From assembly GCA_038380435.1 (NCBI GenBank), contig JAWZYU010000007.1, forward strand, positions 29,305,001-29,369,000: DNA of 64,000 bases. The letters are read 5' to 3'. Positions 10,071 through 22,480 of the stretch are shown one piece after another. A program made the position numbers and the translations under genes. Positions within the stretch are counted from its first letter, which is position 1. The number at the start of each line of letters is the position of its first letter. The notes below the pieces were generated by a model, which was not told the origin of the DNA, did not search any database, and worked only from the letters and a program-made list of their open reading frames with translations. This stretch comes from Ryuthela nishihirai (lineage: Eukaryota > Arthropoda > Arachnida > Araneae > Heptathelidae).

Positions 10071-10499
10071 TGGTTAGATCAGGCTCAGTCAGTTATCCAA
10101 ATTATAAAATCCCCTTTGGTGATTGAGATTTTTAGAGTTAGCATGGATTTGGATAGCCCAAGCCAATCCAACAAAATAATTCAGAGAGGCAGAAGTCTGG
10201 AAAGAAAACTAAGTTTCAAATACGAATAAAAAAAATCTTTTTGAAAAGGCTTTTCCGGCGATCCCATGGTCCTCTGTTACCACCTCTCCTCCCAATCAAT
10301 ACACCGACAAATGTCCACTTCTCTCCCGCTCACAATAAAGCACAAAGCACTTGAATAAGAATAGCTCCTAAACGTCGAATATTTATGTCAGGGATAGTGG
10401 GTGTGTCAGGAGAGATGGGGAGGGAGGTATAAGACACTACAAAACTTAGCGTTTTTCCACACACAGAGCATATTTCTCTTCACCTCAATAGAACAGCGG

Positions 10500-11110
10500 G
10501 CCTATTACTCTACTAACATCGCGTCGTGACGTAGCGGCATAACGTGACGTCAGCGGGCAATGGAAGAGAAAGAACGAAAGATAGAGAGACGGTACGAAAC
10601 TGTTTCAGACTGAGAAGAACAGAATCGGCAGGTCGCACTGTTACATGTGGTAAATCCAACACCTCTGCGGCCTTTCTTATCAGAGAGGACACAGCGGGGA
10701 CAAACCCCGCCGGCTAACCGCACATTTGCTGGGTGGTGGGGGTGCAGCCTCCAAGCTGTGAAAAGACCTCAGCTTAGGTTACACGTTGGTGGAGGGAGAA
10801 GAGAATAATATCTCTTCCCTATATGCCGAGCCCCGATATTCCACCCCGCACTCTGCAAACCCCTCTTTTCCTCTTCACAGCACGAGGAGGAATCGAATTT
10901 CTGCCGCATCGATTCATGAACGACCACGAACTTTTTTTTTCTCCCTTTCCGGGAGGGAAGCCACTGTTGTGAAGAGAATTTCCCTTCCCCTGAACCCACC
11001 TAAAAGTTCTCTCTCGTAACTCCCGCTAAGCATTGTTGTGTGAAGAGAACAAACCTTCTTGTATACGGGGAACTCTCTTGCAGCGGGTCGCCGGCGAACA
11101 TTACGTCTAG
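10500..11110. promoter_or_regulatory. CpG-rich segment with a CRE palindrome
   Basis: A local rise in G+C and CpG (GCGTCGTGACGTAGCGG) includes the palindrome TGACGTCA at 10545-10552, the consensus CREB/ATF site. The stretch continues to about 11100 with CGGGTCGCCGGCG. No TATA box, initiator or downstream open frame with a recognisable domain was found, so a promoter is only a possibility. 11110-11820 has no feature I recognise. Confidence 0.25.
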
Positions 11111-11833
11111 AAAGAACATAATCCAAAACTTTAAAAGCGAACTCTAAGTACAGAAAAAAAAATCATAAAATGAATGCACAGGATCAGTTTACTAGAGGAT
11201 GTATAAGATACCCAAAGTACGGGCAAAAATATGCTCGTTTTATCTGTTGTGTATGTATTGTGTGCTCCTTGTTTCTTCGCATTCCCATGTTCAGTGGCAT
11301 TCGCCTCTGCCGTTCCTTTTTCTATCCCTCTGTTCGTGGTATAATTCTTCCTGATCTTGTTCTCGATTTTTTTTTTCTCTTTGTGTCTGAGGAAGAAGGA
11401 AGAGATACCCTGGCTTATCGATCGCGTGTCCGTCGAGGCCTACGTCGTCAATCTTCGGGCCATTCCACAAACCCACAGAGATTACGGTAAAATTCGGCAG
11501 CTAAAACCACGTTTGGTCACTTCCAATCATATTGTTTCCAGTCAGTCTTTCTTTCCTGCATTTGGGAGAAGATATCTTCATATAAAAAGTCAGTGGTCAT
11601 CGAATTTTGACCACCTCCTCTCAATGTTATGTTAGTGGGAAGTTAAATTAGAAGCTCTCTAACTTCTAAAATGAGCGTTTTATGAGAAAATGTGGTTGAA
11701 AAAAATAAAGACCTCCATTAAGCGTATCTAATCTCAATTTTCACCAATATTCGTTTGATATTGAAATAGTTACGGAAGTTAAAATATTTAAGAACCGCAA
11801 TCCAAACATTACAATTTACCTCACAAGTTAATT

Positions 11834-12217
11834 GGGTTGTTTTACCTCTGAGCGGCACTTTATTGCACACCATTGGCTAAATGGCAAGGTCACATGGACC
11901 CCGAAGGCTCAGAGAAGGTTGGGGGAGGGAACCCACCGGAACAGCTGTTGGGAAACAGATTGGTAACCTCCCGTCAAGGCCATCCTGGGTGTTCTTTAAC
12001 GTGCACAGGGTATGGCTCTCCCGCACACGGGGCCACGGCTTAACGTCCCATCCGACGGACGGCGGCCTTTCCAAGCCCATCGGTGTCCCCTACTGACCGT
12101 GGGCAGGGCGGGAAATTTTGCGGAGATAAATCTCAACGCTGACCCAGCTGGGACTCGAACCTGGGAACTACAGATTACGATCCTGGCGCGCTACCGACTG
12201 AGACACCCCCGCCCCCA
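11834..12217 (-). mobile_element. SINE-A, full length, perfect target duplication
   Basis: It is flanked by exact 13-bp repeats TCACAAGTTAATT at 11821-11833 and 12218-12230. The tRNA-like head contains one A-box change (AGACACCCCC for GAGCCACCCCC on the plus strand). The exact duplication implies a fairly recent insertion. Confidence 0.95.
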
Positions 12218-12229
12218 TCACAAGTTAAT

Positions 12230-12540
12230 TATTAATTTAATAAGAAGCAATATTTCAAAGTCATCAAATGTCATTTTTTTTTGTTATTTTACTATGTTTA
12301 TTTTAAAACTTTGTGTAAATAATTATTTCAATATTTTCCTTTTTTTTTTGGACTTGCATTGTTACAGTTCAATATGCAAACGTCCATAACTCTTTTAAAT
12401 ACCAAGTGAATATTGTTGAAAAATTGAGATAGAATTTAGATAGAATAGATTGAGATGGTTAATTTATACCCAGTCATATTTTCTTACGAAACGTTTATTT
12501 CAGAGCTTCGAAATTAGTTTCCAATGACATAACAAGGTGA
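12230..12540. other. AT-rich spacer, no gene seen
   Basis: AT-rich sequence with long T runs between the SINE and the satellite array. Nothing else is visible. Confidence 0.5.
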
Positions 12541-15500
12541 GTATTCATAATTCACTGCTCACTGAGTGTATATAAGTAGCTGATACTCTACCGAAAGTCT
12601 GCTGATTACTAGGTGTATATCAAAAACTAATGCTGTACCGAAAATTTGCTGATAACTGATCATTGAGTGTCTATCAGTAGCCAATGCTCTGCCAAAAATC
12701 TGCTGATTACTGATCACTGGGTATATATCAGTACCGAATACTCAATCGAAAGTCTGCTCATAATGATCATTGAGTGTATATCAGTAGCCAAAGCTCTACC
12801 GAAAGTCTGCTTATCATTGAGTGTATATCAGTAACTAATGCTCTACCGAACTGATTATTGATCACTGGGTGTATATCAGTAGCTAATGCTCTACCCAAAG
12901 TCTTCTGATTACTGATCACTGGTTGCATATCAGTAGGTAATGCTCTACCGAAAATTTACTGATTACTGATCATTGGGTGTATATCAGTAGATAATGCTGC
13001 TTCTAATAATATTATAATGTGCTATCAGTAGCTATAAGTTTACTGATAATGCTATCAGTAGAATAAGTCTTCTGATTACTGATCACTGTGTGTATGTCAG
13101 TAGCAAATGCTCTACCGAAAGTTTGCTGATTACCGATCATTGGGTTTATATCAGTAGCTAATGCTCTATCGAAAATTTACTGATTACTGATCATTGAGTT
13201 TATATCAGTATATAATGCTCTACCGAAAATTTACTGATTATTGATCATTCAGTGTATATCAGTAGCTAATGCTCTACCGAAAGTCTGCTGATCACTGATC
13301 ACTTGGTGTATATCAGTAGCGAATACTCTACCGAAAATCTGCTGATCACTGATCACTTGGTGTATATCAGTAGCTAATGTTCCACCGAAAGTCTGCTGAT
13401 CACTGATCACTGGGTGTATATCAGTAGATAATGTTCCACCAAAAGTCTGCTGATCACTGATCACTGAGTGTATATCAGTAGATAATGTTCCACGAAAGTC
13501 TGCTGATCACTGATCACTTGGTGTATATCAGTAGCTAATGTTCCACCGAAAGTCTGCTGATCACTGATCACTGGGTGTATATCAGAAGACAATGTTCCAC
13601 CGAAAGTCTGCTGATCACTGATCACTTAGTGTATATCAGTAGCTAATGTTCCACCGAAAGTCTGCTGATCACTGATCACTGGGTGTATATTAGTAGCTAA
13701 TGTTCCACCGAAAGTCTGCTGATCATTGATCACTGGGTGTATATCAGCAGCTAACGTTCCACCGAAAGTCTGCTGATCACTGATCACTGGGTGTATATCA
13801 GTAGCTAATGTTCCACCGAAAGTATGCTGATCACAGATCACTGGGTGTATATCAGTAGCTAATGTTCCACTGAAAGTCTGCTGATCACTGATAACTGGGT
13901 GTATATCAGTAGCTAATGTTCCACCGAAAGTCTGCTGATCACTGATAACTGGGTGTATATGAGTAGCTAATGTTCCACCGAAAGTCTGCTGATCACTGAT
14001 CACTTGGTGTATATCAGTAGGTAATGTTCCAACGAAAGTCTGCTGATCACTGATCACTTGGTGTAATCAGTAGCTAACGTTCCACCGAAAGTCTGCTAAT
14101 CACTGATCACTTGGTGTATATCAGTAGCTAATGTTCCAACGAAAGTCTGCTGATCACAGATCACTTGGTGTATATCAGTAGATAATATTCCACCGAAAGT
14201 CTGCTGATCACGGATCACTTGGTGTATATCAGTAGCTAACGTTCCACCGAAAGTCTGCTGATCACTGATCACTGGGTGTATATCAGTAGCTAATGTTCCA
14301 CCGAAAGTCTGCTGATCACTGATCGCTTGGTGTATATCAGTAGATAATGTTCCACCGAAAGTCTGCTGATCACTGATCACTTGATGTATATCAGTAGATA
14401 ATGTTCCACCGAAAGTCTGCTGATCACTGATCACTTGGTGTATATCAGTAGCTAATGTTCCACCGAAAGTCTGCTGATCACTGATCACTTGGTGTATATA
14501 AGTAGTTAATGTTCCACCGAAAGTCTGCTGATCACTGATCACTTGGTGTATATCAGTAGATAAGGTTCCACCGAAGTCTGCTGAACACTGATCACTGGGT
14601 GTATATCAGTAGCTAATGTTCCACCGAAAGTCTGCTGATCACTGATTACTGGGTGTATATCAGTAGATAATGTTCCACCAAAAGTCTGCTGATCACTGAT
14701 CACTTGGTGTATATCAGTAGCTAATGTTCCACCGAAAGTCTGCTGATCACTGATCACTGGGTGTATATCAGTAGCTAATGTTCCATCGAAAGTCTGCTGA
14801 TCACTGATCACTTGGTGTAATCAGTGGATAATGTTCCACCGAAAGTCTGCTGATCACTGATCACTGGGTGTATATCAGTAGAAAATGCTCCACCGAAAGT
14901 CTGCTGATCACTGATCACTTGGTGTATATAAGTAGTTAATGTTCCACCGAAAGTCTGCTGATCACTGATCACTTGGTGTATATCAGTAGATAATGTTCCA
15001 CCAAAAGTCTTCTGATCACTGATCACTTGGTGTATATCAGTAGATAATGTTCCACCGAAAGTTTGCTGATCTCTGATCATTGGGTGTATATCAGTAGCTA
15101 ATGTTCCACCAAAAGTCTCCTGATCACTGATCACTTGGTGTATATCAGTAGATAATGTTCCACCGAAAGTCTGCTGATCACTGATCACTTAGTGTATATC
15201 AGTAGCTAATGTTCCACCGAAAGTCTGCTGATCACTGATCACTGGGTGTATATCAGTAGCTAATGTTCCACCGAAAGTCTGCTGATCACTGATCACTGGG
15301 TGTATATCAGTAGATAATGTTCCACCGAAAGTATGCTGATCACTGATCACTGGGTGTATATCAGTAGATAATGTTCCACCGAAAGTCTGCTGATCACTGA
15401 TCACTGGGTGTATATCAGTAGATAATGTTCCACCGAAAGTCTGCTGATCACTGATCACTGGGTGTATATCAGTAGCTAATGATCCACCGAAAGTCTGCTG

Positions 15501-16690
15501 ATTACTGATCACTGGGTGTATATCAGTAGATAATGTTCCACCAAAAGTCTTCTGATCACTGATCACTTGGTGTATATCAGTAGATAATGTTCCACCGAAA
15601 GTCTGCTGATCACTGATCACTTGGTGTATATCAGTAGATAATATTCCACCGAAAGTCTGCTGATCACTGATCACTGGGTGTATATCAGTAGATAATGTTC
15701 CACCGAAAGTCTGCTGATCACTGATCACTTGGTGTATATCAGTAGCTAATGTTCCACCGAAAGTCTGCTGATCACTGATCACTGAGTGTATATCAGTAGC
15801 TAATGTTCCACCGAAATTCTGCTGATCACTGATCACTGGGTGTATATCAGTAGATAATGTTCCACCGAAAGTCTGCTGATCACTGATCACTGGGTGTATA
15901 TCAGTAGCTAATGTTCCACCGAAAGTCTGCTGATCACTGATCACTTGGTGTAATCAGTGGATAATGTTCCACCGAAAGTCTGCTGATCACTGATCACTGG
16001 GTGTATATCAGTAGCTAATGTTCCACCGAAAGTCTGCTGATCACTGATCACTGGGTGTATATCAGTAGAAAATGCTCCACCGAAAGTCTGCTGATCACTG
16101 ATCACTTGGTGTATATAAGTAGCTAATGTTCCACCGAAAGTCTGCTGATCACTGATCACTTGGTGTAATCAGTAGATAATGTTGCACTGAAAGTCTGCTG
16201 ATCACTGATCACTTGGTGTATATCAGTAGATAATGTTCCACCGAAAGTCTACTGATCACTGATCACTTGGTGTATATCAGTAGATAATGTTCCACTGAAA
16301 TTCGGCTGATCACTGATCACTGGGTGTATATCAGTAGCTAATGTTCCACCGAAAGTCTGCTGATCACTGATCACTGGGTGTATATCAGTAGATAATGTTC
16401 CACCGAGTGTCTGCTGATCACTGATCACTTGGAGTAATCAGTAGATAATGTTCCACCGAAAGTCTGCTGATCACTGATCACTTGGTGTATATCAGTAGAT
16501 AATGTTCCACCGAAAGTCTGCTGATCACTGATCACTTGGTGTATATCAGTAGATAATGTTCCACCGAAAGTCTGCTGATCACTGATCACTTGGTGTATAT
16601 CAGTAGATAATGTTCCACCGAAAGTCTGCTGATCACGGATCACTTTTTGTATATCAGTAGCTAATGCTCTACCGAAAGTCTTCTGATTTA
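12540..16690. repeat. 54-bp satellite array, ~76 units
   Basis: The unit contains CTGATCACTGATCACTGGGT, then GTATATCAGTAG, then CTAATGTTCCACCGAAAGTC and TG. Units from about 13250 to 16640 are highly alike, while the left edge (12540-13250) is decayed, as in arrays homogenised from the centre. Because 54 is divisible by three and one minus-strand frame lacks stops, runs of an 18-residue repeat are open (longest 251 codons, 15189-15944). Two-base-deleted units reading GGTGTAATCAG, near 14064, 14816, 15950, 16166 and 16434, break the frame, so coding is unlikely. Each unit has two TGATCA palindromes. Confidence 0.95.
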
Positions 16691-17009
16691 GTAGAGTTCT
16701 TTATAATCCTGATGTTGTTTTGGAAGATGTGAAGATGAAGCCCGAAATGAGATTGTTGGGAGACAGCAGGGGATGGATAGAGCTAGGATCGTGAGAAACA
16801 GAAAGCCCCTTAGGTCTATAACTATTTTAAATAGAAATAAATTTGTGAATTAACTTTTGAATCTGTGCAAATTTCTAATTAGTAGCAACCAGAAAATAAA
16901 TATTTGAAATCCACAAGTAACGCCGTGTAAGTGGAGAAAGTATTCTGTTGGGGATAGAACTGTAGTCCCTATGCCTCTAGGAAATTGTTTGAAAAATCTA
17001 TTTCGTGTT

Positions 17010-17250
17010 ACTAATATAGTATACCAAAAATTAATGTTTTTTTCCCTCAACAAAATGTGTTATTGATTCTTTTTTCTACGATATCCATGTATAATATATA
17101 AAAATAAATAATGATACACCATACGTAATTTATATTTATTTATTAATATAGGAAAACATTATACGTAGTTTCAATAATAAGTTTTGTTTTCGGGCTTTCT
17201 TCGTTGTATTATGGTATGATAAATGCATGATTGCTGTGTTCGCACTGTCT
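17010..17250 (+). repeat. Dispersed AT-rich repeat D, copy 1
   Basis: A block of about 240 bp shared with 25690-25950 and 62000-62210. The three copies align on TTATTTATTAATATA, AATAATAAGTTT, TTTTGTTTTCGG and GTTGTATT words in the same order. No coding or tRNA similarity is seen. A SINE-A lies 70-220 bp downstream of every copy. 16690-17010 is otherwise featureless. Confidence 0.6.
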
Positions 17251-17463
17251 ATCATGAAAGTCTAATGAAGTCTCCAGCAGGAGAGCGTTGGGCTCATTTC
17301 TTTTTTGATCTTGACAGGTTTGGGTATTTTCTGCTGAAGGGTGATCTTTTGTCCTGCATCTTAGGAATATCTTTAGAGGAGGTGGAAAGCTGGGTTTAGG
17401 TGGGGGGGGGGGGGGAGAAGACGAACTCATGCCCATTTGGACTTCATCGAAGGAAGGAGAGTT

Positions 17464-17844
17464 GGGTTGTTTTACCTCTGAGCGGCACTTTTTTGCACAC
17501 CATGGGCAAAATGGCCAGGTCACAAGGACCCCGAAGGCTCAGAGAAGGTTGGGGGAGGGGACCCACTGGTACAGCTGTTGGGAGACAGATGGTAGCCTCC
17601 CGTCAAGGCCATCCAGCGTGTTCTTTAACGTGCACAGGGTATGGCTCTCCCACACACGGGGCCACGGCTTAACGTCCCATCCGGCGGACGGCGGCCTTTC
17701 CAAGCCCATCGGTGTCCCCTACTGACCGTGGGCAGGGAAGGGAATTTTGCGGAGATAAATCTCAACGCTGACCCAGCTGGGACTCGAACTTGGGAACTAC
17801 AGATTACGAGCCTGGCGCGCTACCGACTGAGCCACCCCCGCCCC
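17464..17844 (-). mobile_element. SINE-A, full length with target duplication
   Basis: The flanks GAAGGAAGGAGAGTT (17449-17463) and GAAGGAAAGAGAGTT (17845-17859) form a 15-bp duplication with one difference. A complete tRNA-like head and tail are present. Confidence 0.95.
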
Positions 17845-17953
17845 GAAGGAAAGAGAGTTACATTTGAATGATCACTTCTGTAGGACTTCGTTTATTGTGA
17901 CATATGTGATCAGTTATTAGCTGAATAAAGAATATTTTCTTTTTAAACCACAG

Positions 17954-18975
17954 TTACGAGAGGCATTTGAAGAGTTCTCGACATGCATCAGCAGAACAAA
18001 AACTATTGCACTTATATCAACAAAACCTTTACTCTCCTCCAGAGTACTCCTCTCCAACATCTATCCAAAGTTGCAGATGTCAAAGACAATTTAGGAATGC
18101 TTGGTGGTACTTCTGTTGGGGAATACTCCGCATCTCTGAATGAACGTATTTTTGCAAGATATTGAACCCTTGAGAAAGGCTTCCCAATAAGTTCCTTTTT
18201 AATTTTTGGAAACAAAAATCGCATGATGCAAGATCGAGTGAACATAAAGCGTAGGGTAGATGGTTGATCTTTTCCTGATCCAGATTTGCTGTAATTTGCC
18301 GGGTTTTGTGAGCATTGGTATTTTGACGAAGAAGAACCCTAGACACCCCTGTTTTTGGACTTCTCCTTCATCTCTTTAACCATCTTGGGCAAAGCAATGT
18401 TGGTGTAGTATTTGCCATTTATAGTCATTTTTTTTCAGGTAAGGTGTCCACGTCTACCACTTTATTGGAATTGAAACACTTGTGAACATCATCTTCCTTC
18501 AGCGAAAGTCTTTTCAGATGATTTGGGGACGAGGGTTAATCTGCCACAAATCAAACATAATTGTCGATCTTCCTGCGAGTTCTATAGTAATAAAACTACG
18601 TCTCAGCATGTGTGAGAGTATCTGTTAACCATTTGGGGCCACTAGTTTCAAACATTGCCATATTTCCTTGAACGAGTCGACTCTAGCCCTTTTTTCACTC
18701 TTCTCTCAGTTTGTCGGGTACCCATTACGCACAGACAAATTTAAATATTGATGAATAATTATTTCCACACTGCCAATCGATGCACTGACATCTAAAGTCA
18801 TTCCCTGAATGGTGATGTGTGGCTTCTCTTTAATCAGCTCTCTAACAGCAGCGATGATTCTCCCGTTCACGGCCTCCTTCGCTCTTCCTGCACGAGGGAG
18901 ATCTTCGAAACTATGCCGTCCGTCTCTGAATTTACGCATCTCTCCCGTAACAATGCCACAGGAACAGGTATGATC
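17954..18975 (-). mobile_element. Second mariner-like element, truncated
   Basis: The left terminus TTACGAGAGGCATTTGAAGA matches the inverted right terminus of the copy ending at 7903. The body aligns colinearly with that copy but has no SINE or MITE inside. The element stops at about 18975, next to a SINE-B, so its N-terminal end and right terminus are lost. Confidence 0.8.
18080..18939 (-). pseudogene. Mariner transposase pseudogene, second copy
   Basis: The N-terminal linker reads MRKFRDGRHSFEDLPRAGRA (18706-18939). The C-terminal part (18080-18346) ends with a YALCSLDLASCDF block, the mariner pattern around the third catalytic aspartate. The second catalytic motif, HDNASxHK in the sister copy, is RQNTNAHK here, so the catalytic aspartate has become asparagine. 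The frame is broken between the two parts. The gene is certainly inactive. Confidence 0.8.
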
Positions 18976-18980
18976 CCCAT

Positions 18981-19182
18981 ATAAATAAATACCCCCTCAA
19001 GCAGCTGCTTGCCACAGAGGTCTGACAGGAGCCTGTCAGTTTATATGCCACAGTAGAAGGGTTGTGAGGATGGCAGGACCTCACCAGAAAAACGACACAT
19101 ACATCCATGCCTTACCCGGGGCTCGAACCCAGGTCCCTTAGATCAGTAGCCAAGCGCGCTAACCACTCGGCCATGGGACGGC
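18981..19182 (-). mobile_element. SINE-B, full length
   Basis: This is the best complete copy of the family (about 200 bp). Read on the minus strand the head carries TGGCCGAGTGGTTAGCGCG (A box) and GGGTTCGAGCCCCGGG (B box), then a tRNA-unrelated body, then the GAGGGGGTATTTATTTAT tail. The different tRNA head and tail separate it from SINE-A. Type is that of a pol III retroposon with no coding capacity. It cuts off the second mariner. Confidence 0.9.
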
Positions 19183-19278
19183 AATACATACCAATAATAC
19201 CTGGATCAATATATACCACCAAATAGTATATTTTGTATATGTCATTACGTGTACAAAATAAAAATATCCAAGCTTATA

Positions 19279-19602
19279 AGGGTGGCTCAGTCAGTAGCGC
19301 GCCAGGTTCGAAATCTGCAGTTTTCAGATTTATCTCCGTAAACCTCCTCGCCCTGCTCTCGATAAGTAGGGGACACCGATGGGCTTGGAAAGACCACTGT
19401 TCGTCAGATAGGACGTTAAACCGTGACCCCGAGTGAGGGAGAACCATATCCTTTGCACGTTAAAGAGCACGACAAATGGTGTCTCCTAAACATCTATTCA
19501 GTGGGTATCCTTCCCCCAATCTTCTCTGAGATGTTTATCTGGCCATTTCGCGCATTATGTGCAGAAAAAAAGGAGGGGGGCGCTCAGAGTTAAAACCCAA
19601 CC
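19279..19602 (+). mobile_element. SINE-A, diverged copy
   Basis: The head GGGTGGCTCAGTCAGTAGCG is clear, but the B-box region is deleted and the body is heavily substituted. It ends in GTTAAAACCCAACC. AGCTTAT occurs on both sides as a possible remnant of the target duplication. Confidence 0.8.
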
Positions 19603-19643
19603 GAGCTTATCTGATTTCCCCGACTGCTTTCGTCTATTCGTTT

Positions 19644-20031
19644 GGGGCGGGGGTGGCTCAGTCGGTAGCGCGCCAGGCTCGTAATCTGTAGTTCACAGGT
19701 TCGAGTCCCAGCTGGGTCAGCGTTGAGATTTATCTCCGCAAAATTCCCCGCCCTGACCACGGTCAGTAGGGGACACCGATAGACTCGGAAAGGTCGCCGT
19801 CCGTCGGATGGGACGTTAAGCCGTGGCCCCGTGTGCGGGAGAGCCATACCCTGTGCACGTTAAAGAACACGCTGGATGGCCTTGACGGGAGGCTACCATC
19901 TGTCTCCCAACAGCTGTTCCAGTGGGTCCCCTCCCCCAACCTTCTCTGAGCCTTCGGGCTCCATGTGACCTGGCCATTTAGCCCATGGTGTGCAAAAAAG
20001 TGCCGCTCAGAGGTAAAACAACCCAACCCAA
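19644..20031 (+). mobile_element. SINE-A, full length, perfect target duplication
   Basis: Exact 13-bp repeats CGTCTATTCGTTT flank the copy (19631-19643 and 20032-20044). The tRNA-like head has both A and B boxes. Confidence 0.95.
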
Positions 20032-20108
20032 CGTCTATTCGTTTTTCGAATCTGTAATATTTCTAACTTATTTTCCAATATATTAGTTACAGATATTTTG
20101 CATAACGC

Positions 20109-20430
20109 TTTTTGGGTGGGGGTTTGTCACAGTCGAAGGGTCTCTGGTTCGCAATCTGATGTCTTCACTTTTGAGTCTCGACATGCCTGCATTGGTATAT
20201 TCTCCTCTTATCCTTCCTCCGCCTCTTAAAAGAGTGCCAACGTGTTTCATAAGACTTCGATCTCTTAGATGGGCTGTAAAGCCAAGATGACAGCTCCTAA
20301 CAGTTAACCAGTGAATCCCCCCCCCCCCTTGTCTTACGCAAATCTTTGTCCTTTGGGGTCTTTGTGACCCTGTCCATTGCCACAATCTGTGCACAAAAGT
20401 GCCACTCAAAGGTGCAACCAACAAAAAAAA
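20109..20430 (+). mobile_element. SINE-A, very old copy
   Basis: The order of landmarks is kept (GGGGGTTTGTCACAGTCG head, CCAAGATGACAGCTCC middle, GTGCCACTCAAAGGTGCAAC tail), but identity is low. A C run near 20320 replaces the CCCCTCCCCC block. Confidence 0.6.
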
Positions 20431-20614
20431 AGCCCCAGACGTGAGAATCCACGTAGAGATTTTTCATGTGCTTAGACATATTTTATGCGCGTTTTGAAGT
20501 ATTCTAGCAAATATATCAGTTTCGAAAGGACGCGTTGAATTTCGCTCCGTTTACTGATTGGTTCTTATTAAAAAAAAGTTAAATAAGAAAAAGTTGTATA
20601 GCATGAATGGCAAA

Positions 20615-20680
20615 TGTGTAGATTATGGAAAGACTATGAGACTCTGCAGTTGCCACTCGAAAAATGTTCTCTTAAATTAG
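20615..20680 (+). repeat. Dispersed repeat E, copy 2
   Basis: This diverged copy has AAAGACTATGAGACTCTGCA and TTGCCACTCGAAAA in the order seen at 467 and 34937. Confidence 0.4.
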
Positions 20681-20738
20681 AGGTGCACAAACTTTTTTGG
20701 GCATCGGGACGAATAGAAAGAGTATGTTTTCTGTATTT

Positions 20739-20890
20739 CAGGACCGGATCCAGGAGGAGGATGGGGTCGAGGGGGGTCTTTTCCCTCCCCTTTGAGAATA
20801 CTAGTAAGGGTAATGGAGGCAAAAATTATGTTTTCCAATTTTCACGCTGGCCGGAGTTTGTGGACGATTGTCTTGAATAATATTGAATCA
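20739..20890 (+). mobile_element. MITE family G, left end
   Basis: It begins CAGGACCGGATCCAGGAGGA, similar to the ends at 51843, 55154 and 61632, and shares CCCCTTTGAGAATACTAGTA with the copy at 51843. No right end is found before the next SINE, so the copy is incomplete. Confidence 0.5.
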
Positions 20891-20943
20891 ATAAACAACG
20901 ATGAATGTGAACTGCAGAAACTTCGGCTGCTCCAGTCTCCTCA

Positions 20944-21282
20944 TTGGATTGGATTGGATTGTTTTACCTCTGAGCGGTACTTTTTTGCACACCATGGGCT
21001 AAATGGCCAGGCCACAAGGACCCCGAAGGCTCAGAGAACGTTGGGTGAGAGGACCCACTGGAACAGCTGTTTGGAGACATGAAAATTCCCGTCAAGGCCA
21101 TCCAGCGTGTTCTTTAACGTGCACAGGGTATGGCTCTCCCACACACGGGTCCACGGCTTAACGTCCCACCCGACGGACGGCGGCCTTTCCAAGCCCATCG
21201 GTGTCCCCTACTGACCGTGGGCAGGGCGGAGAATTTCGCGGAGATGAATCTCAACGCTGACCCAGCTGAGACTCGAACCTGG
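20944..21282 (-). mobile_element. SINE-A lacking its head, fused to an inverted partner
   Basis: The tail is a TGGATTGGATTGGATTG variant of the usual TTGGG repeat. The copy follows consensus to GACTCGAACCTGG and then switches directly to an opposite-strand fragment at 21283. The head end beyond the B box is missing. Confidence 0.9.
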
Positions 21283-21455
21283 ATGGACTCGGAAAAACGC
21301 TGAATGGTCTCCACAAGAGGCTACCATCTGTCTCCTAATAGGTCTTCAGTGGGTCCCTTTACCCTACCTTAACTTTGACGACTTCTGATCCTCGAGACCT
21401 GGTCATTTCGCCCGCTTCATGCAAAAAAAAGTGCCATTCAGAGGTAAAACAAACC
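21283..21455 (+). mobile_element. SINE-A tail half, inverted relative to its neighbour
   Basis: Starting at ATGGACTCGGAAAAACGC, the sequence follows the opposite-strand body to GTGCCATTCAGAGGTAAAAC and ACCAAC. It is diverged. With the copy at 20944 it forms a joined inverted pair. 21456-21850 has no feature I recognise. Confidence 0.75.
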
Positions 21456-21861
21456 AACACCAATCTGTTCATGCAAAGCCGAACATTTAAACTAGTTGGA
21501 TACTTCCTTTAAGATGTTTGAAAGTTCGCTACTATCATCGTCTTAGTTGTTGTTGATTACATTGGTGGTGAATACAACAGTTATTGAAACCTTCCATTGG
21601 CGCTCCTAATTAACGTGATTAACTGTGAGCGCTCAAAATATCTAATTCTCCATGATTCTCCTTCGGGATGCTTCTCGCACATTCGCCTCTTCAGTTTCAT
21701 TATTGAATAATTGCATAAATCGTTTTCATGTTTAGCACGTGAATTACTTTATTAAAATATGTGTCACATTCATTGATCATCTAAATCTGAAATCTTAGAA
21801 ATGACTACAACAATCGGCTAAACCATACGAGTACTTAATCACTAGTTACGGAAAAAAAGAG

Positions 21862-22253
21862 TTGGGTTGGGTTGTTTTACCTCTGAGCGGCACTCTTTTG
21901 CACACCATAAGCTAAATGGCCAGGTCACATGGACCCCGAAGGCTCAGAGAAGGTTGGGGGAGGGGACCCACTGGAACAGCTGTTGAGAGACAGATGGTAG
22001 CCTCCCGTCAGGGCCATCCAGCGTGTTCTTTAACGTGCACAGGGTTATGGCTCTCACGCACACGGGGCCATGGATTTACGTCCCATCCGACGGACGGCGG
22101 CCTTTCCAAGCCCATCGGTGTCCCCTACTGACCGTGGGCAGGGCGGGGAATTTTTGCGGAGATAAATCTCAACGCTGACTCAGCTGGGACTCGAACCTGG
22201 GAACTACAGATTACGAGCCTGGCGCGCTACCGACTGAGCCACCCCCGCCCCCA
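21862..22253 (-). mobile_element. SINE-A, full length
   Basis: A complete copy between two A-rich direct repeats of the form GGAAAAAAAGAG (21850-21861 and from 22254). The right repeat has a longer A run, so the exact length is uncertain. Confidence 0.93.
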
Positions 22254-22480
22254 GGAAAAAAAAAAAGAGTAAACGGTTATTAGAGAGTCACTCAGAAAGT
22301 AATGCTCCACAATTTTTTTTTACAGATCAATTTTTTTTCTACCGCATTGTTACTTGTACAATCTGTAGGTAGATCTTCTAGGAACAATGTTTTTCTTTAT
22401 GATCATTGTCACGACCAACTATCTTACATCACTCAATGTTGTTGGGTTTATTACTTCCGAGGGGTGAGGGTTGGCTTGGG

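Noticed and set aside
15189..15944. Long open frame (251 codons) of an 18-residue repeat on the minus strand
   Set aside because: It is the 54-bp satellite read in its one stop-free frame. Other units carry frame-breaking deletions and the edges decay, so it was annotated as satellite only.
19763..20026. Recurrent ~87-residue frames (GCFTSERHFFAHHGLNGQV type) at many sites
   Set aside because: Every instance is SINE-A translated in the same frame. A pol III retroposon with a tRNA head does not encode it, and indels break it in many copies.
20938..20960. Telomere-like repeats (TTGGG or TTGGA runs)
   Set aside because: They are only two to four units long and always at the tail end of SINE-A. 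They are the retroposon tail and not telomeric DNA.
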